Shown here: piece by piece, positions 51,786 through 59,933 of the stretch
How the letters are laid out: every line of letters begins with the position of its first letter
How positions within the stretch are numbered: position 1 is the first letter of the stretch
DNA from: Marinimicrococcus sp033875255
GTDB taxonomy: Bacteria; Pseudomonadota; Alphaproteobacteria; Geminicoccales; Geminicoccaceae
Direction of reading: 5' to 3'
DNA: 64,000 nucleotides
NCBI GenBank assembly: GCA_033875255.1
Contig: JAWZSN010000004.1
Span: 62,001-126,000, forward strand
Position numbers and translations under genes: made by a program
Notes under the pieces: model-generated
Seen by the model: only the letters and a program-made list of their open reading frames with translations
Database searches by the model: none
What the model was told of the DNA's origin: nothing

Positions 51786-52487
51786 TCAGTGGATGTCGTC
51801 GGCGGCGCCCATCGCCTCGCGCAGCTTTTGGGTGTTGAAACCCGCATCCCGCGCTGCCTTGAGGATCGGCGCCTCCTTGCGGGTGCACAGGTCGATCGCC
51901 GCCGGCAGCTGCTCGGCCACGTCGAGCGGGATCACCACCGAGCCGTGGCGGTCGGCGTGGATCAGCTCGCCCGGGCTGACCTTCATACCGTGCACCTCGA
52001 CTGGAAGATCGATCTCCTCGACCCGGACGAAGGCGTGGCTGGGGCCGACGCGGCCGGCCAGGAGCTGGAAGTCGGTCGCCACCGCGTCGAGGTCGCGGAT
52101 CGAGCCGTTGGTGATGCAGCCGAGCACGCCCAGGCCCTTGTGGACGGCGGTGTTCACCTCGCCCCAGAAGGCGCCGAAACCGGGCTCGTCGTCGAGATCC
52201 TGGAGGATCGTGATGGTGGGCTCGCCGGGCCGTGCCGCCACATAGTCGTAATAGTCGAGCCGCAGCTTCTTGAGCTCGGCGGCAGGCCGCTTGGAGGGCT
52301 CGGTGGAGCGTATCGTGCAGGTGCGCGCGAAGCCCACCATCGGCTTGAGCTGCGGGAACGCGCAGACGAACGGGCGGAAGGAGTAGCCGAAGCCGCGGCG
52401 CTGCGGCGCCACCACCTCGAGGGCGTTGCAGATGGTCGGCGTGTCGAAGGCGGCGAGGTGGTCGAACAGCTTCTGGTCGATGGCCAT
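51786..52487 (-). CDS. RraA family protein (HMG/CHA aldolase-like)
   Basis: A 233-residue RraA/4-hydroxy-4-methyl-2-oxoglutarate aldolase family protein. FDTPTICNALEVV is the start of the fold, LGCITNGSIRDLDAV carries the conserved Arg-Asp metal motif, and VSPGELIHADRHGSVVIP is the other family hallmark. Such proteins cleave 4-hydroxy-4-carboxy acids to pyruvate or bind RNase E. Pairing with an Ldh-type dehydrogenase (20-bp gap) favours catabolic aldolase activity. Confidence 0.9.
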   Translation of the reverse strand: MAIDQKLFDHLAAFDTPTICNALEVVAPQRRGFGYSFRPFVCAFPQLKPMVGFARTCTIRSTEPSKRPAAELKKLRLDYYDYVAARPGEPTITILQDLDDEPGFGAFWGEVNTAVHKGLGVLGCITNGSIRDLDAVATDFQLLAGRVGPSHAFVRVEEIDLPVEVHGMKVSPGELIHADRHGSVVIPLDVAEQLPAAIDLCTRKEAPILKAARDAGFNTQKLREAMGAADDIH

Positions 52488-52507
52488 CGAAGGCTCCCGG
52501 TTGGTGC

Positions 52508-53596
52508 TCAGCTGAGCAGGTTGTCGATTTCCGTCTGGTCGAGCCCGCTGCGCCGGGCGGCGGCGAGAATGGCCTGCCAGGTCTCGTCGGCGAGCGGGAT
52601 GCCTTCCGCCGTCCGCTGGGCCGCGGTCTGGCGCTCCTTGTCGCCGGGGATGAGCAGGCCTTCCTGCGGGTCGATCGGCTCGGCGTCGCGGATCCAGGCG
52701 ATGAAGGAGCTCACGCTGTCGGCAAAGCTGTTGCCGGTATCGAACTCTTTGGGGTCGAGATAGATCGACAACATGCCGTTGTGGAACACGCCATTGGGAT
52801 CGCCGGCGCCGCCCGAGCCGGTGAGCGCGCCGGCCAGGAGATCGCAGGCCAGCGCCAGGCCCGAGCCCTTGTGCTCGCCGAACGCCCGCATGGCGCCCGA
52901 TCCCTTGCGCGGGTCGGGATAGCCGCCGCCGGCGGAGGGGCCGTAGAGGACGCTGGTATCGCCGGTGAGCCGGCCGTCCTCGGCAACCAGGGCCGTGTCG
53001 GGGATCGGCTTGCCACCCTGCTGGGCGACCAGGCACTTGCCCTCGGCCACCATCGAGGTCGCGAAGTCGAGCACGAAGGGCCGGTCGTCGCCGGTGGGCA
53101 CGCCGATGCACACCGGGTTGGTGGAAAAGCGCCGGGAGCGGGCGCCGAAGGGGGCCACGAGCACCGAGTTGGCGGCGTTGACGAAATGGATGGAGACGAT
53201 GCCCTCCTCGATCGCCATCTCGGCGAAGTCGCCGATCCGGCCAAGATGGCCCGAGGCGCGGATCGCCACCACGGCCATGCCCCTGGCCTTGGCCCGCTCG
53301 ATGCCGAGTCTGCAGGCCTCGGGGCCGATGGTCTGGCCGAAGCCGTGCTGGCCGTCGACGATCAGGAGCGTGTCGCTGTCCTTGGCCAGCTGGACGTGCA
53401 CGCCGGCCTTCACGAGGCCCTGCTGCAGCCACTCGAGGTAGCGGGGGACGCGGATCACGCCGTGGCTGTCATGGCCCGTCAGGTTGGCCCGAGAGAGATA
53501 GAATGCAATGTTCTGGGCCTCCTCGCTCGGGCATCCGGCCTTCTCGAACGTCGCCGTGACGAGCCGGCGCAGCGGCTCCACCGCAATGGTGGCCAT
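52508..53596 (-). CDS. Ldh family (malate/L-sulfolactate-type) NAD(P)-dependent oxidoreductase
   Basis: A 362-residue member of the LDH2/MDG family, distinct from the Rossmann malate dehydrogenases. HDSHGVIRVPRYLEWLQQGLV carries the catalytic His, VVAIRASGHLGRIGDFAEMA and VLDFATSMVAEGK are conserved, and GEHKGSGLALACDLLAGALTGSG lies near the cofactor. Substrates include 2-hydroxy acids such as malate, sulfolactate or ureidoglycolate. It is first in an operon with the RraA-like gene. Confidence 0.92.
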   Translation of the reverse strand: MATIAVEPLRRLVTATFEKAGCPSEEAQNIAFYLSRANLTGHDSHGVIRVPRYLEWLQQGLVKAGVHVQLAKDSDTLLIVDGQHGFGQTIGPEACRLGIERAKARGMAVVAIRASGHLGRIGDFAEMAIEEGIVSIHFVNAANSVLVAPFGARSRRFSTNPVCIGVPTGDDRPFVLDFATSMVAEGKCLVAQQGGKPIPDTALVAEDGRLTGDTSVLYGPSAGGGYPDPRKGSGAMRAFGEHKGSGLALACDLLAGALTGSGGAGDPNGVFHNGMLSIYLDPKEFDTGNSFADSVSSFIAWIRDAEPIDPQEGLLIPGDKERQTAAQRTAEGIPLADETWQAILAAARRSGLDQTEIDNLLS

Positions 53597-53807
53597 CTGG
53601 TCCCTCCCTGTTCTGTGGCCCTCTTTCTGGTCCGCTGGACCGGACGGGCACCAAGCGGCTTAGCCGCCCCGGAGGGCCGCGTCAAAAGCCGTGAACGGGA
53701 GGCTGGTCACGATCTTTGCAGCACCACGCAGCGGAGATGGGGCCGCCACGAGGCGCGAGCCCGGCCGCTCCCTCGTCATCGCGGCGGTTCGGGCTTGCGC
53801 GCCGTTC

Positions 53808-54089
53808 TCAGGGCAGGGCGCTGCGCGACGCGTCGAGGGCCAGGGAGGTCGCCGCATCGAGACTGTCGGCGAGCTGGCGCCAGGCGCGCCGGACCGCGGC
53901 GTCGAGGCTGCCGTCGGGCATGGCGACGCGGATCCGTATCGCCACGTCCTCGACATTGCTGAGATTGTGGATGACGAACTTGAACAGCGCCGTGCGCTCC
54001 GTCGTGCCCTCGCCGTCCAGCATGACCGCGACGAGATCGACCCCCTCGCAGCAAGGATCGTTAATCGTTGGCTGGTATAGTTGTCGCAT
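53808..54089 (-). CDS. Hypothetical protein
   Basis: A 93-residue protein, MRQLYQPTINDPCCEGVDLVAVMLDGEGTTERTALFKFVIHNLSNVEDVAIRIRVAMPDGSLDAAVRRAWRQLADSLDAATSLALDASRSALP. The first half alternates like beta strands and the second half is helical. No signal peptide or known domain is recognised. It lies between the ldh operon and tRNA-Arg. Support is moderate: the ATG start is clear but no strong ribosome binding site is seen. Confidence 0.5.
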   Translation of the reverse strand: MRQLYQPTINDPCCEGVDLVAVMLDGEGTTERTALFKFVIHNLSNVEDVAIRIRVAMPDGSLDAAVRRAWRQLADSLDAATSLALDASRSALP

Positions 54090-54314
54090 CAGGGCCGCTG
54101 CTCCGGCAGCACGACATGGGCCGCGATTTCAACCTATACTGTGCCGCATGGTCCCGGAAGGGACTAAAACGCGCGACTGGACGTCCTGACGTAAGCGTCG
54201 TGCGCATTGTCCGCATCGGGGTTGCCGAAGCGGTGGCGGAGCCGCCCGGGGGTAGAGACCGCCGGAGGAAGCGGGTCGGACTGGAGAAAAACCGGGGGTC
54301 GGATGGAGAAGAAC

Positions 54315-54391
54315 TGGCGCGCCCGGCAGGATTCGAACCTGCGACCGTCCGCTTAGAAGGCGGATGCTCTATCCGGCTGAGCTACGGGCGC
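54315..54391 (-). tRNA. tRNA-Arg (TCT anticodon)
   Basis: The minus strand folds as a full cloverleaf. GCGCCCG at the 5' end (54391-54385) pairs with CGGGCGC, the D arm is GCTCAGCCGGATAGAGC, the anticodon loop CTTCTAA holds TCT, and the T arm GCAGGTTCGAATCCTGC is canonical. CCA is encoded at 54317-54315. It reads AGA codons, rare in this GC-rich genome. Confidence 0.97.
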
Positions 54392-54437
54392 CCGGCGGCT
54401 CTTATAGCAGCCGCACGGCCGGCCTGCCACGGCGTGG

Positions 54438-54725
54438 TCAGGCGCGGCGAATGAAGTTCTCGGCGTAGGACTTGGGGCGCACAACGCGCTCGCGGGGGCG
54501 GCTGATGGTGAAGTCGATGCCGCGGCGCTCGCAGTAGGCCACCGCCTCCTCGCGGGTCTTGAAGCGCAGCTGCACCTGCTGGTCGGTATCGTCCGAGCCG
54601 ATCCAGCCGATCAGCCGGTCGGCCTCCTTGCGGGCCTGGGGCTCGAACTCGACGATCCAAAAGCGGGTCTTGTGGCGTCCGGAAGACACTGCCGGCTTGG
54701 CGGGCTGATAGATACGTGCCTGCAT
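54438..54725 (-). CDS. NADH dehydrogenase (complex I) accessory subunit, NDUFS4-like
   Basis: A 95-residue member of the ETC complex I subunit conserved region family, the bacterial counterpart of mitochondrial NDUFS4 (18 kDa). MQARIYQPAKPAVSSGRHKTRFWIVEFEP, LIGWIGSDDTDQQVQLRFKTREEAVAYCERRG, and RVVRPKSYAENFIRR are the family's conserved runs. It binds the peripheral arm of complex I at the inner membrane. It is almost restricted to alphaproteobacteria among bacteria. It follows the Nudix gene by 50 bp. Confidence 0.95.
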   Translation of the reverse strand: MQARIYQPAKPAVSSGRHKTRFWIVEFEPQARKEADRLIGWIGSDDTDQQVQLRFKTREEAVAYCERRGIDFTISRPRERVVRPKSYAENFIRRA

Positions 54726-54775
54726 CGTCGCGATGATCCCGGTGAAGATGAGCTTTTTGGAAGCCGCTCTGTGAC

Positions 54776-55429
54776 CTATCCGGCGCCGGCGGCGCTGGCA
54801 AGGCCCTCGCCCGCAGAGCCCCATTGCTCGCGCAGCCTTGGGCGCTGCGACTCGAGATAGAGGAGCGTCACGACCCCGCTGGCGCCGGTGATGCGGCCCT
54901 GGTGCAGCAGCGCGAACGCCTCGGTCGCAGGCAGGACATGGGTGCGAATGTCCTCGTGCTCCCCGGCCACGCCGTGCACGCCGCCGCATGCGGGCGCATC
55001 GACCTCGCCGATGAAGGCCGTGACGTGCTCGGAAGCGCCACCCGGGCTCGACCACCACGAGACCGCCCGCTCGAGCCGTCGCGCCTCGAGGCCGCATTCC
55101 TCGGCAAGCTCGCGGCGGGCCACCTCCTCGGGGCTCTCGCCTTCCTCAGAGAGGCCGGCCGCCGCCTCGAGGAGCCACGGGCTCTCCGGCCCGTCGATGG
55201 CGCCGGCGCGGAACTGCTCGACCAGCACCACCAGGTCCCGCCGCGGATCGTAGGGCAGGATGGTCACCGCCCGACGCTGGCGGAAATATTCCCGGCGCAG
55301 AGGCTCGCTCCAGCCGCCGGCGAACAGCTCGTGGCGCAGGGTCAGCACCTCGAGCCCGAAAAAGCCGTCGTGGACGGACCGGCGTTCGAGGATCTCGAGC
55401 CGCCGCGGACGGTCCTTGCCCAGACTCAC
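54776..55429 (-). CDS. NUDIX hydrolase, ADP-ribose pyrophosphatase-like
   Basis: A 217-residue hydrolase. The Nudix box is GLSEEGESPEEVARRELAEECGLEA, matching GX5EX7REUXEEXGU with all catalytic acidic residues. The preceding YDPRRDLVVLVEQFRAGAI and following VSWWSSPGGASEHVTAFIGEVD fit the NudF ADP-ribose type. It likely cleaves ADP-ribose or a similar nucleotide sugar. It starts seven bases after the RAM-domain gene in a four-gene run. Confidence 0.92.
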   Translation of the reverse strand: MSLGKDRPRRLEILERRSVHDGFFGLEVLTLRHELFAGGWSEPLRREYFRQRRAVTILPYDPRRDLVVLVEQFRAGAIDGPESPWLLEAAAGLSEEGESPEEVARRELAEECGLEARRLERAVSWWSSPGGASEHVTAFIGEVDAPACGGVHGVAGEHEDIRTHVLPATEAFALLHQGRITGASGVVTLLYLESQRPRLREQWGSAGEGLASAAGAG

Positions 55430-55436
55430 CGCGCGG

Positions 55437-55679
55437 TCAGCTGAAGGCTTTGAAGGTGATGACGGTGAAGGTGTCCTTGACCCCGGCCAGGGTCTGGACG
55501 CTGCTCGTCACGAAACGGCCTATATCGACCTCGTCGTCGAGGTGGAACTTCATCAAGAGATCCCACTGGCCGGAGACCGAGTAGACCTCCGAGACCTGCT
55601 CGATGGACTGCACGGCCTCGTCGGCCACCTCGTAGGCGTGGCCGAGCTCGCACTTCACCATGACGAAGATCGTCTGCAT
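55437..55679 (-). CDS. Stand-alone Lrp/AsnC ligand-binding (RAM) domain protein
   Basis: An 80-residue protein consisting only of the regulatory domain of Lrp/AsnC proteins: MQTIFVMVKCELGHAYEVADEAVQSIEQVSEVYSVSGQWDLLMKFHLDD. The DNA-binding helix-turn-helix is absent. Such stand-alone domains form decamers and may sense amino acids. The ATG at 55679 overlaps the TGA of the helicase gene (TGATG on the minus strand), so they are translationally coupled. Confidence 0.9.
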   Translation of the reverse strand: MQTIFVMVKCELGHAYEVADEAVQSIEQVSEVYSVSGQWDLLMKFHLDDEVDIGRFVTSSVQTLAGVKDTFTVITFKAFS

Positions 55680-57199
55680 CACTCGGCCCTGGTGGAACGG
55701 CTGGCGGGGCGGACGGGCACCGGCTGCAGCAGGAATCGCGGCACATGATCGCCCAGACCCACCACCGGCTCGTCCTTCTCGCGGGCCGGCCGTACGGGCT
55801 CGCGGGCGGGCCGTGCAGGCCGAGCTGCGCGCGGCGACCGGGCGGGTGCAGGCTCCGGCTGCGGCTTCGGCGGAGCGGGACTCCTGACCGCAGCGGCCTT
55901 CGGCTCGCGAAACCGCGCCGGCTCGGGAGCCGGAGCGGGTGCTGCCTCGGGCGCCGCGTCCTCGACGGGCCGGGCCTCGCCATGCTGGCCGCGCCGCCGT
56001 TCGTCGCCGCGCGGGGCACGGGGCGCCGACCTGGCGTCGACGTCCAGATCGAGCCGCTCGACCGGCCGGCCGACCAGCTTCTCGACATTGGCCAGGAACT
56101 TCTCGTCGTCGCCCGAGACCAGGGTGAAGGCGCGGCCCTTGCGGCCAGCGCGGCCGGTGCGGCCGATCCGGTGGACATAGTCCTCGGCGTTCATCGGGAC
56201 GTCGAAATTGATGACCACCGGCATGTCGCTGATGTCGAGGCCGCGCGCAGCCACGTCGGTGGCGACGAGGAAATCGATGGTGCCCGAAGTGAACTGGTCG
56301 AGGGTCGCCTGGCGGTGGACCTGCTCGAGGTCGCCGTGCAGGTCGCGGGCATTCAGGCGGTTCTGCTGCAAGAAGCGCATGACGCCGGCAATGTCGCGCT
56401 TGCGGTTGCAGAACACGATCGCCTTCTCGACATCGTGGCGGCGGATCAGCGCGATCAGGGCCGCGCGCTTCTTCTCGCGCGCCACCTCGATCACCCGGTC
56501 CTCGACCAGCTCGGCGCTGCTGGTCTTGCGCTGGACGCGGATCTCGACCGGGTCGCGCAGAAAACGGTCGGCGAGGCGCCGCACCTCCGGCACCATGGTG
56601 GCCGAGAACAGCAGGGTCTGCTTGCGCTTGAGGAGCTGGTTCACGATCCGCTCGACGTCGGGCATGAAGCCCATGTCGAACATCCGGTCGGCCTCGTCGA
56701 TCACCAGGATCTCGACACCGCCCAGCAGCACCTTGCCGCGCTCGAACCAGTCGAGCAGGCGGCCCGGCGTGGCGATGAGCACGTCCACGCCCTTGTCGAG
56801 CAGCTTTTCCTGATCGCCCATGCCGACGCCGCCGATCAGCAGCGCCATGCTCAAGCCCAGATGCTTGCCGTAGGTCTCGAAATTGCGGGCGGTCTGGGTC
56901 GCCAGCTCGCGCGTGGGCGAGAGGATCAGCGAGCGGGGCATGCGCGCGCGCGCCCGGCCCGAGGCCAGGATGTGCAACATCGGCAGCGTGAAGGACGCTG
57001 TCTTGCCGGTTCCCGTCTGGGCGATGCCCACGAGGTTGTGGCCGGCCAGCACTTTGGGGATCGCCTGCGCCTGGATGGGCGTGGGCGTCTCGTAGCCGGC
57101 CTCTTCGATCGCCCTCATGATCTCGGGGCGAAGGCCGAGATCGGCGAAGCGAGTCGTCGTGTCAGTCGATATCAAGGAGTTCCAGTCGCACGTGCTCAT
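55679..57199 (-). CDS. DEAD-box ATP-dependent RNA helicase
   Basis: A 506-residue helicase. The Q motif GYETPTPIQAQAIP, motif I AQTGTGKT, PTRELATQ, DEAD in VIDEADRMFDMGF, SAT, ATDVAARGLDI and HRIGRTGRAG are all present across residues ~20-365. The C-terminal 120 residues are low-complexity, rich in Arg, Pro and Ala, as in RhlE-type proteins that help ribosome assembly or mRNA decay. The start at 57199 (MSTCDWNSL) is the first sensible ATG; the family core begins near TTRFADLGL. Confidence 0.94.
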   Translation of the reverse strand: MSTCDWNSLISTDTTTRFADLGLRPEIMRAIEEAGYETPTPIQAQAIPKVLAGHNLVGIAQTGTGKTASFTLPMLHILASGRARARMPRSLILSPTRELATQTARNFETYGKHLGLSMALLIGGVGMGDQEKLLDKGVDVLIATPGRLLDWFERGKVLLGGVEILVIDEADRMFDMGFMPDVERIVNQLLKRKQTLLFSATMVPEVRRLADRFLRDPVEIRVQRKTSSAELVEDRVIEVAREKKRAALIALIRRHDVEKAIVFCNRKRDIAGVMRFLQQNRLNARDLHGDLEQVHRQATLDQFTSGTIDFLVATDVAARGLDISDMPVVINFDVPMNAEDYVHRIGRTGRAGRKGRAFTLVSGDDEKFLANVEKLVGRPVERLDLDVDARSAPRAPRGDERRRGQHGEARPVEDAAPEAAPAPAPEPARFREPKAAAVRSPAPPKPQPEPAPARSPRAARPARPAREPVRPAREKDEPVVGLGDHVPRFLLQPVPVRPASRSTRAE

Positions 57200-57351
57200 A
57201 ACGCGGGGAGTTGGCGTCGATGTAGGCAAAAATTGCACAATGTCAATGAAGACGCGCCTCATCTTGACATTCTTTCGGTCCGGGTGTGACTGCCGCGGCA
57301 CCGGGACGGCACCGGAAGGCGGTGGCACCGGAGTGCTGCGGGAGATCGAGG

Positions 57352-57894
57352 ATGCTGGTGCGACGCGACCGCAGTCTGCTGCTGGTGGTGGACATTCAGG
57401 CCCGCCTGGCGCCGGCCATTCACGAGGTCGAGCCGCTCGTCGGGCGGGTCGGGGTGCTGCTCGAGGCAGCCCGGCGGCTCGCGGTGCCGGTGATGGTCTC
57501 CGAGCAGTACCCGCAGGGGCTCGGCGCCACGATCGAGCCGCTCCAGCCGCGTCTGGAAGGGGCGCGCTTCCTCTCCAAGACGGCCTTCTCCTGCGCCGAC
57601 GAGCCGCTGATCCACGCCGCCATCGCCCAGAGCGGCCGCGACCAGGTAGTGCTGTGCGGCACGGAGGCGCATGTCTGCGTCCTGCAGTCGGCGCTCGGCT
57701 TCCGGGCTCTGGGTCTCGAGGTCTTCGTGGTCGCCGACGCGGTAGGCTCGCGGCACCCGGAAAGCCGCGATCTGGCGCTCGCCCGGCTGCGCCACGAGGG
57801 TGTCGTCGTGGTGAACACCGAGATGGTGGTGTTCGAGTGGCTCCAGCGCGCCGCCACCGACGAGTTCCGCGCGGTGAGCCCGCTCATTAAGTAG
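57352..57894 (+). CDS. Isochorismatase family cysteine hydrolase
   Basis: A 180-residue hydrolase. The catalytic triad is Asp in LLVVDIQARL, Lys in ARFLSKTAFSC and Cys in LCGTEAHVCVLQSALG. The cis-peptide region before Cys is conserved. The YcaC-like subgroup acts on amides or is orphan. GGGAGATCGAGG precedes the ATG at 57352; an earlier start has no support. It is divergent from the helicase and 47 bp before an alpha/beta hydrolase gene. Confidence 0.9.
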   Translation: MLVRRDRSLLLVVDIQARLAPAIHEVEPLVGRVGVLLEAARRLAVPVMVSEQYPQGLGATIEPLQPRLEGARFLSKTAFSCADEPLIHAAIAQSGRDQVVLCGTEAHVCVLQSALGFRALGLEVFVVADAVGSRHPESRDLALARLRHEGVVVVNTEMVVFEWLQRAATDEFRAVSPLIK

Positions 57895-57941
57895 GACGAG
57901 GCGATCCGGCGACTCCCGGCTGCCGGCAGGAAAGGACGCGA

Positions 57942-58640
57942 ATGTCGCTCGAACCGTTGATCATGCTGCCAGGGCTGCTCTGCGACGAGCGTCTCTTTGC
58001 CGCACAGCTCGCCCCGCTGCGCGAGCTGGCGCAGGTGACCGTCGCCGACCTCACGCGAGACGACACGATCGCCGGCATGGCCCGCCGCGTGCTGGAGCGG
58101 GCACCGGAACGTTTCGCTCTGGCAGGGCTGTCGATGGGCGGCTATGTGGCACTCGAGATCATGCGCCAGGCACCCGGGCGGGTGAGCCGGCTGGCGCTGA
58201 TGGACACCCAGGCGCGGCCCGACACGGCCGAGGCCAGCGCCATGCGCCGCGACCTCACGGCGCTGGTCGGGCGCGGCGGTTTCAGGGGGGTCTCCTCGAG
58301 GCTCATGCCGCGCCTGTTGCACGCCGAGCGGCTGCAGGACGAGGACCTCGTGGAGACCGTCAAGGCGATGGCCGAGGCCGTCGGCAAGGATGGCTTCCTG
58401 CGCCAGCAGGAGGCGATCATCGGGCGGATCGACAGCCGCCCGCATCTCCCGGCGATCGCCTGCCCGACTCTCGTGCTGTGCGGCCGCGAGGACGTCCTGA
58501 CCGCGCCCGAGCTGCATCTCGAGATGGCAGCGGCCATTCCGCAGGCGACGCTGGTGGTGATCCCGCGGGCGGGGCATCTGGCGCCGATGGAGCGGCCGGA
58601 GCCGGTGACCGCACAGCTCCGGCTCTGGCTCAGGGGCTGA
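57942..58640 (+). CDS. Alpha/beta hydrolase
   Basis: A 232-residue alpha/beta-fold hydrolase. The nucleophile elbow is LAGLSMGGYVAL (Ser at about residue 67), the acid is in LCGREDVLTAPE, and the His is in IPRAGHLAPMERPE. The N-terminal MLPGLLCDERLF holds the oxyanion region. It lacks a signal peptide, so it is cytosolic; substrate unknown (ester or thioester). It overlaps the convergent MFS gene by 11 bp at the 3' end. Confidence 0.92.
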   Translation: MSLEPLIMLPGLLCDERLFAAQLAPLRELAQVTVADLTRDDTIAGMARRVLERAPERFALAGLSMGGYVALEIMRQAPGRVSRLALMDTQARPDTAEASAMRRDLTALVGRGGFRGVSSRLMPRLLHAERLQDEDLVETVKAMAEAVGKDGFLRQQEAIIGRIDSRPHLPAIACPTLVLCGREDVLTAPELHLEMAAAIPQATLVVIPRAGHLAPMERPEPVTAQLRLWLRG

Positions 58641-59805
58641 GCGCCAGGCGCCACTGGCGGCGCCGCTCGAGCACGCGGAACAGCGGCAGCAGAGCCGCGG
58701 CGGCGAGGATCATCGCGGCCGCCGCGTGGAGCGGCGCCTGCGGCGCGCCGGTGAGATCGCGGGCGAGTCCGGCCACCGCCGGCAGCGAGGCCATGCCCAC
58801 ATAGTAGATCGTGTAGAACACACCCATGCCGAAGGCGCGGTTCTCGGGACGCAAGGTCTGTGCCGGCAGCGCCATCAGCAGACCGCCCGGCGGGCCGAAG
58901 ATGGCACCCAGCAGCACCAGTGAGGCGAGCGGCGCGACGTTGCCGGCGAGCAATGCTATGAGCAGCGCGGTACCGGCGAAGGAGGCCAGCATCGTGACGT
59001 TGGGCCGGCCGATCCGCGCGGCGAGCCAGGCGCCCAGCGGCAAAGCCGGAATGATCACCCAGCCGACGAGGCTGGAGGCGGCTGCAGCCTCGGCCACCGA
59101 AAGTCCGGTGGTCGCCAGGAAGGCCGGGGCGAAGCCCAGCACCACCACGAGGCAGGCGTTGAAGAGCGCCCAGATGATACCCGAGACGAGCAACGGCGGC
59201 AGCTCGCCCGGCCGGAACGTCGCCCGCCCGGCAGCTGGCGTCTCCTGCTCGCGGCCCTCGCGATAGAGGAGCGCGAAGAGCGCCAGGGACGAGCCGCAGA
59301 AGCCGGCGCCGGCGATCATCACCGCCGGAGCGCCCCAGGCCTCGCCGAGAGTGCCGAGGGCGACCAGCGACAGGGCGATGCCCAGCGGCCAGCCGGTCAG
59401 CAGCCAGCCCATGGCAACCACCAGCGCGCGGCCGGAGAAGCGGTCGGCGACGATCTTGACCAGCACCATGTTGAGGAGCGCGCCGCCGCTGCCCGACATC
59501 AGCCGGCCGACAAGCATGGGGGTCCAGCTTGCGGCAACCGCCATGAGGAGGCCGCCAGCGGTCATCAGCGCCAGGCCCAGGAGGACGATGCGTCGGTCGC
59601 CGAAGCGCCGCATCAGCCAGCCGCCCGGCAGCGAGACGAACACGCCGGGCAGCAGGTAGGCACCGATCAGGGTGCCAAGGAGGGCATAGTCGATGGCCAG
59701 GCTTTCGACCAGCAGCGGCCCGACGGTGGCCACGGTCTGGAACTGCAGGCCCATACCGACCCGCAACACCAGGCAAAGCGCCAGGATCGGCCAGGGCCCG
59801 GTCAT
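58630..59805 (-). CDS. MFS transporter (CynX/NimT-like)
   Basis: A 391-residue carrier with 12 predicted spans. GTLIGAYLLPGVFVSLPGGWLMRRFGDRRIVLLGLALMTAGG covers helices 2-3 with motif A, and AWLAARIGRPNVTMLASFAG repeats it in the second half. The overall form resembles the cyanate/nitrate-type MFS subgroup. It is a lone gene, convergent with the alpha/beta hydrolase. Substrate unknown. Confidence 0.88.
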   Translation of the reverse strand: MTGPWPILALCLVLRVGMGLQFQTVATVGPLLVESLAIDYALLGTLIGAYLLPGVFVSLPGGWLMRRFGDRRIVLLGLALMTAGGLLMAVAASWTPMLVGRLMSGSGGALLNMVLVKIVADRFSGRALVVAMGWLLTGWPLGIALSLVALGTLGEAWGAPAVMIAGAGFCGSSLALFALLYREGREQETPAAGRATFRPGELPPLLVSGIIWALFNACLVVVLGFAPAFLATTGLSVAEAAAASSLVGWVIIPALPLGAWLAARIGRPNVTMLASFAGTALLIALLAGNVAPLASLVLLGAIFGPPGGLLMALPAQTLRPENRAFGMGVFYTIYYVGMASLPAVAGLARDLTGAPQAPLHAAAAMILAAAALLPLFRVLERRRQWRLALSP

Positions 59806-59933
59806 CTAGGCGCCCGGGCGGTTGCGGTTTCCATGGCTCGCTGTCTTCCGCCGGTTGGACCACCCGCATCAGGGCGGTCGCCGGCGGCATCGTCAAGCGC
59901 TCCTGCGCATGGAAGGGGCGCGCGGCCGGCGGC

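Noticed and set aside
54315..54391. tRNA-Arg as an integration site of a genomic island
   Set aside because: No integrase and no repeated tRNA 3' fragment is visible on either side.
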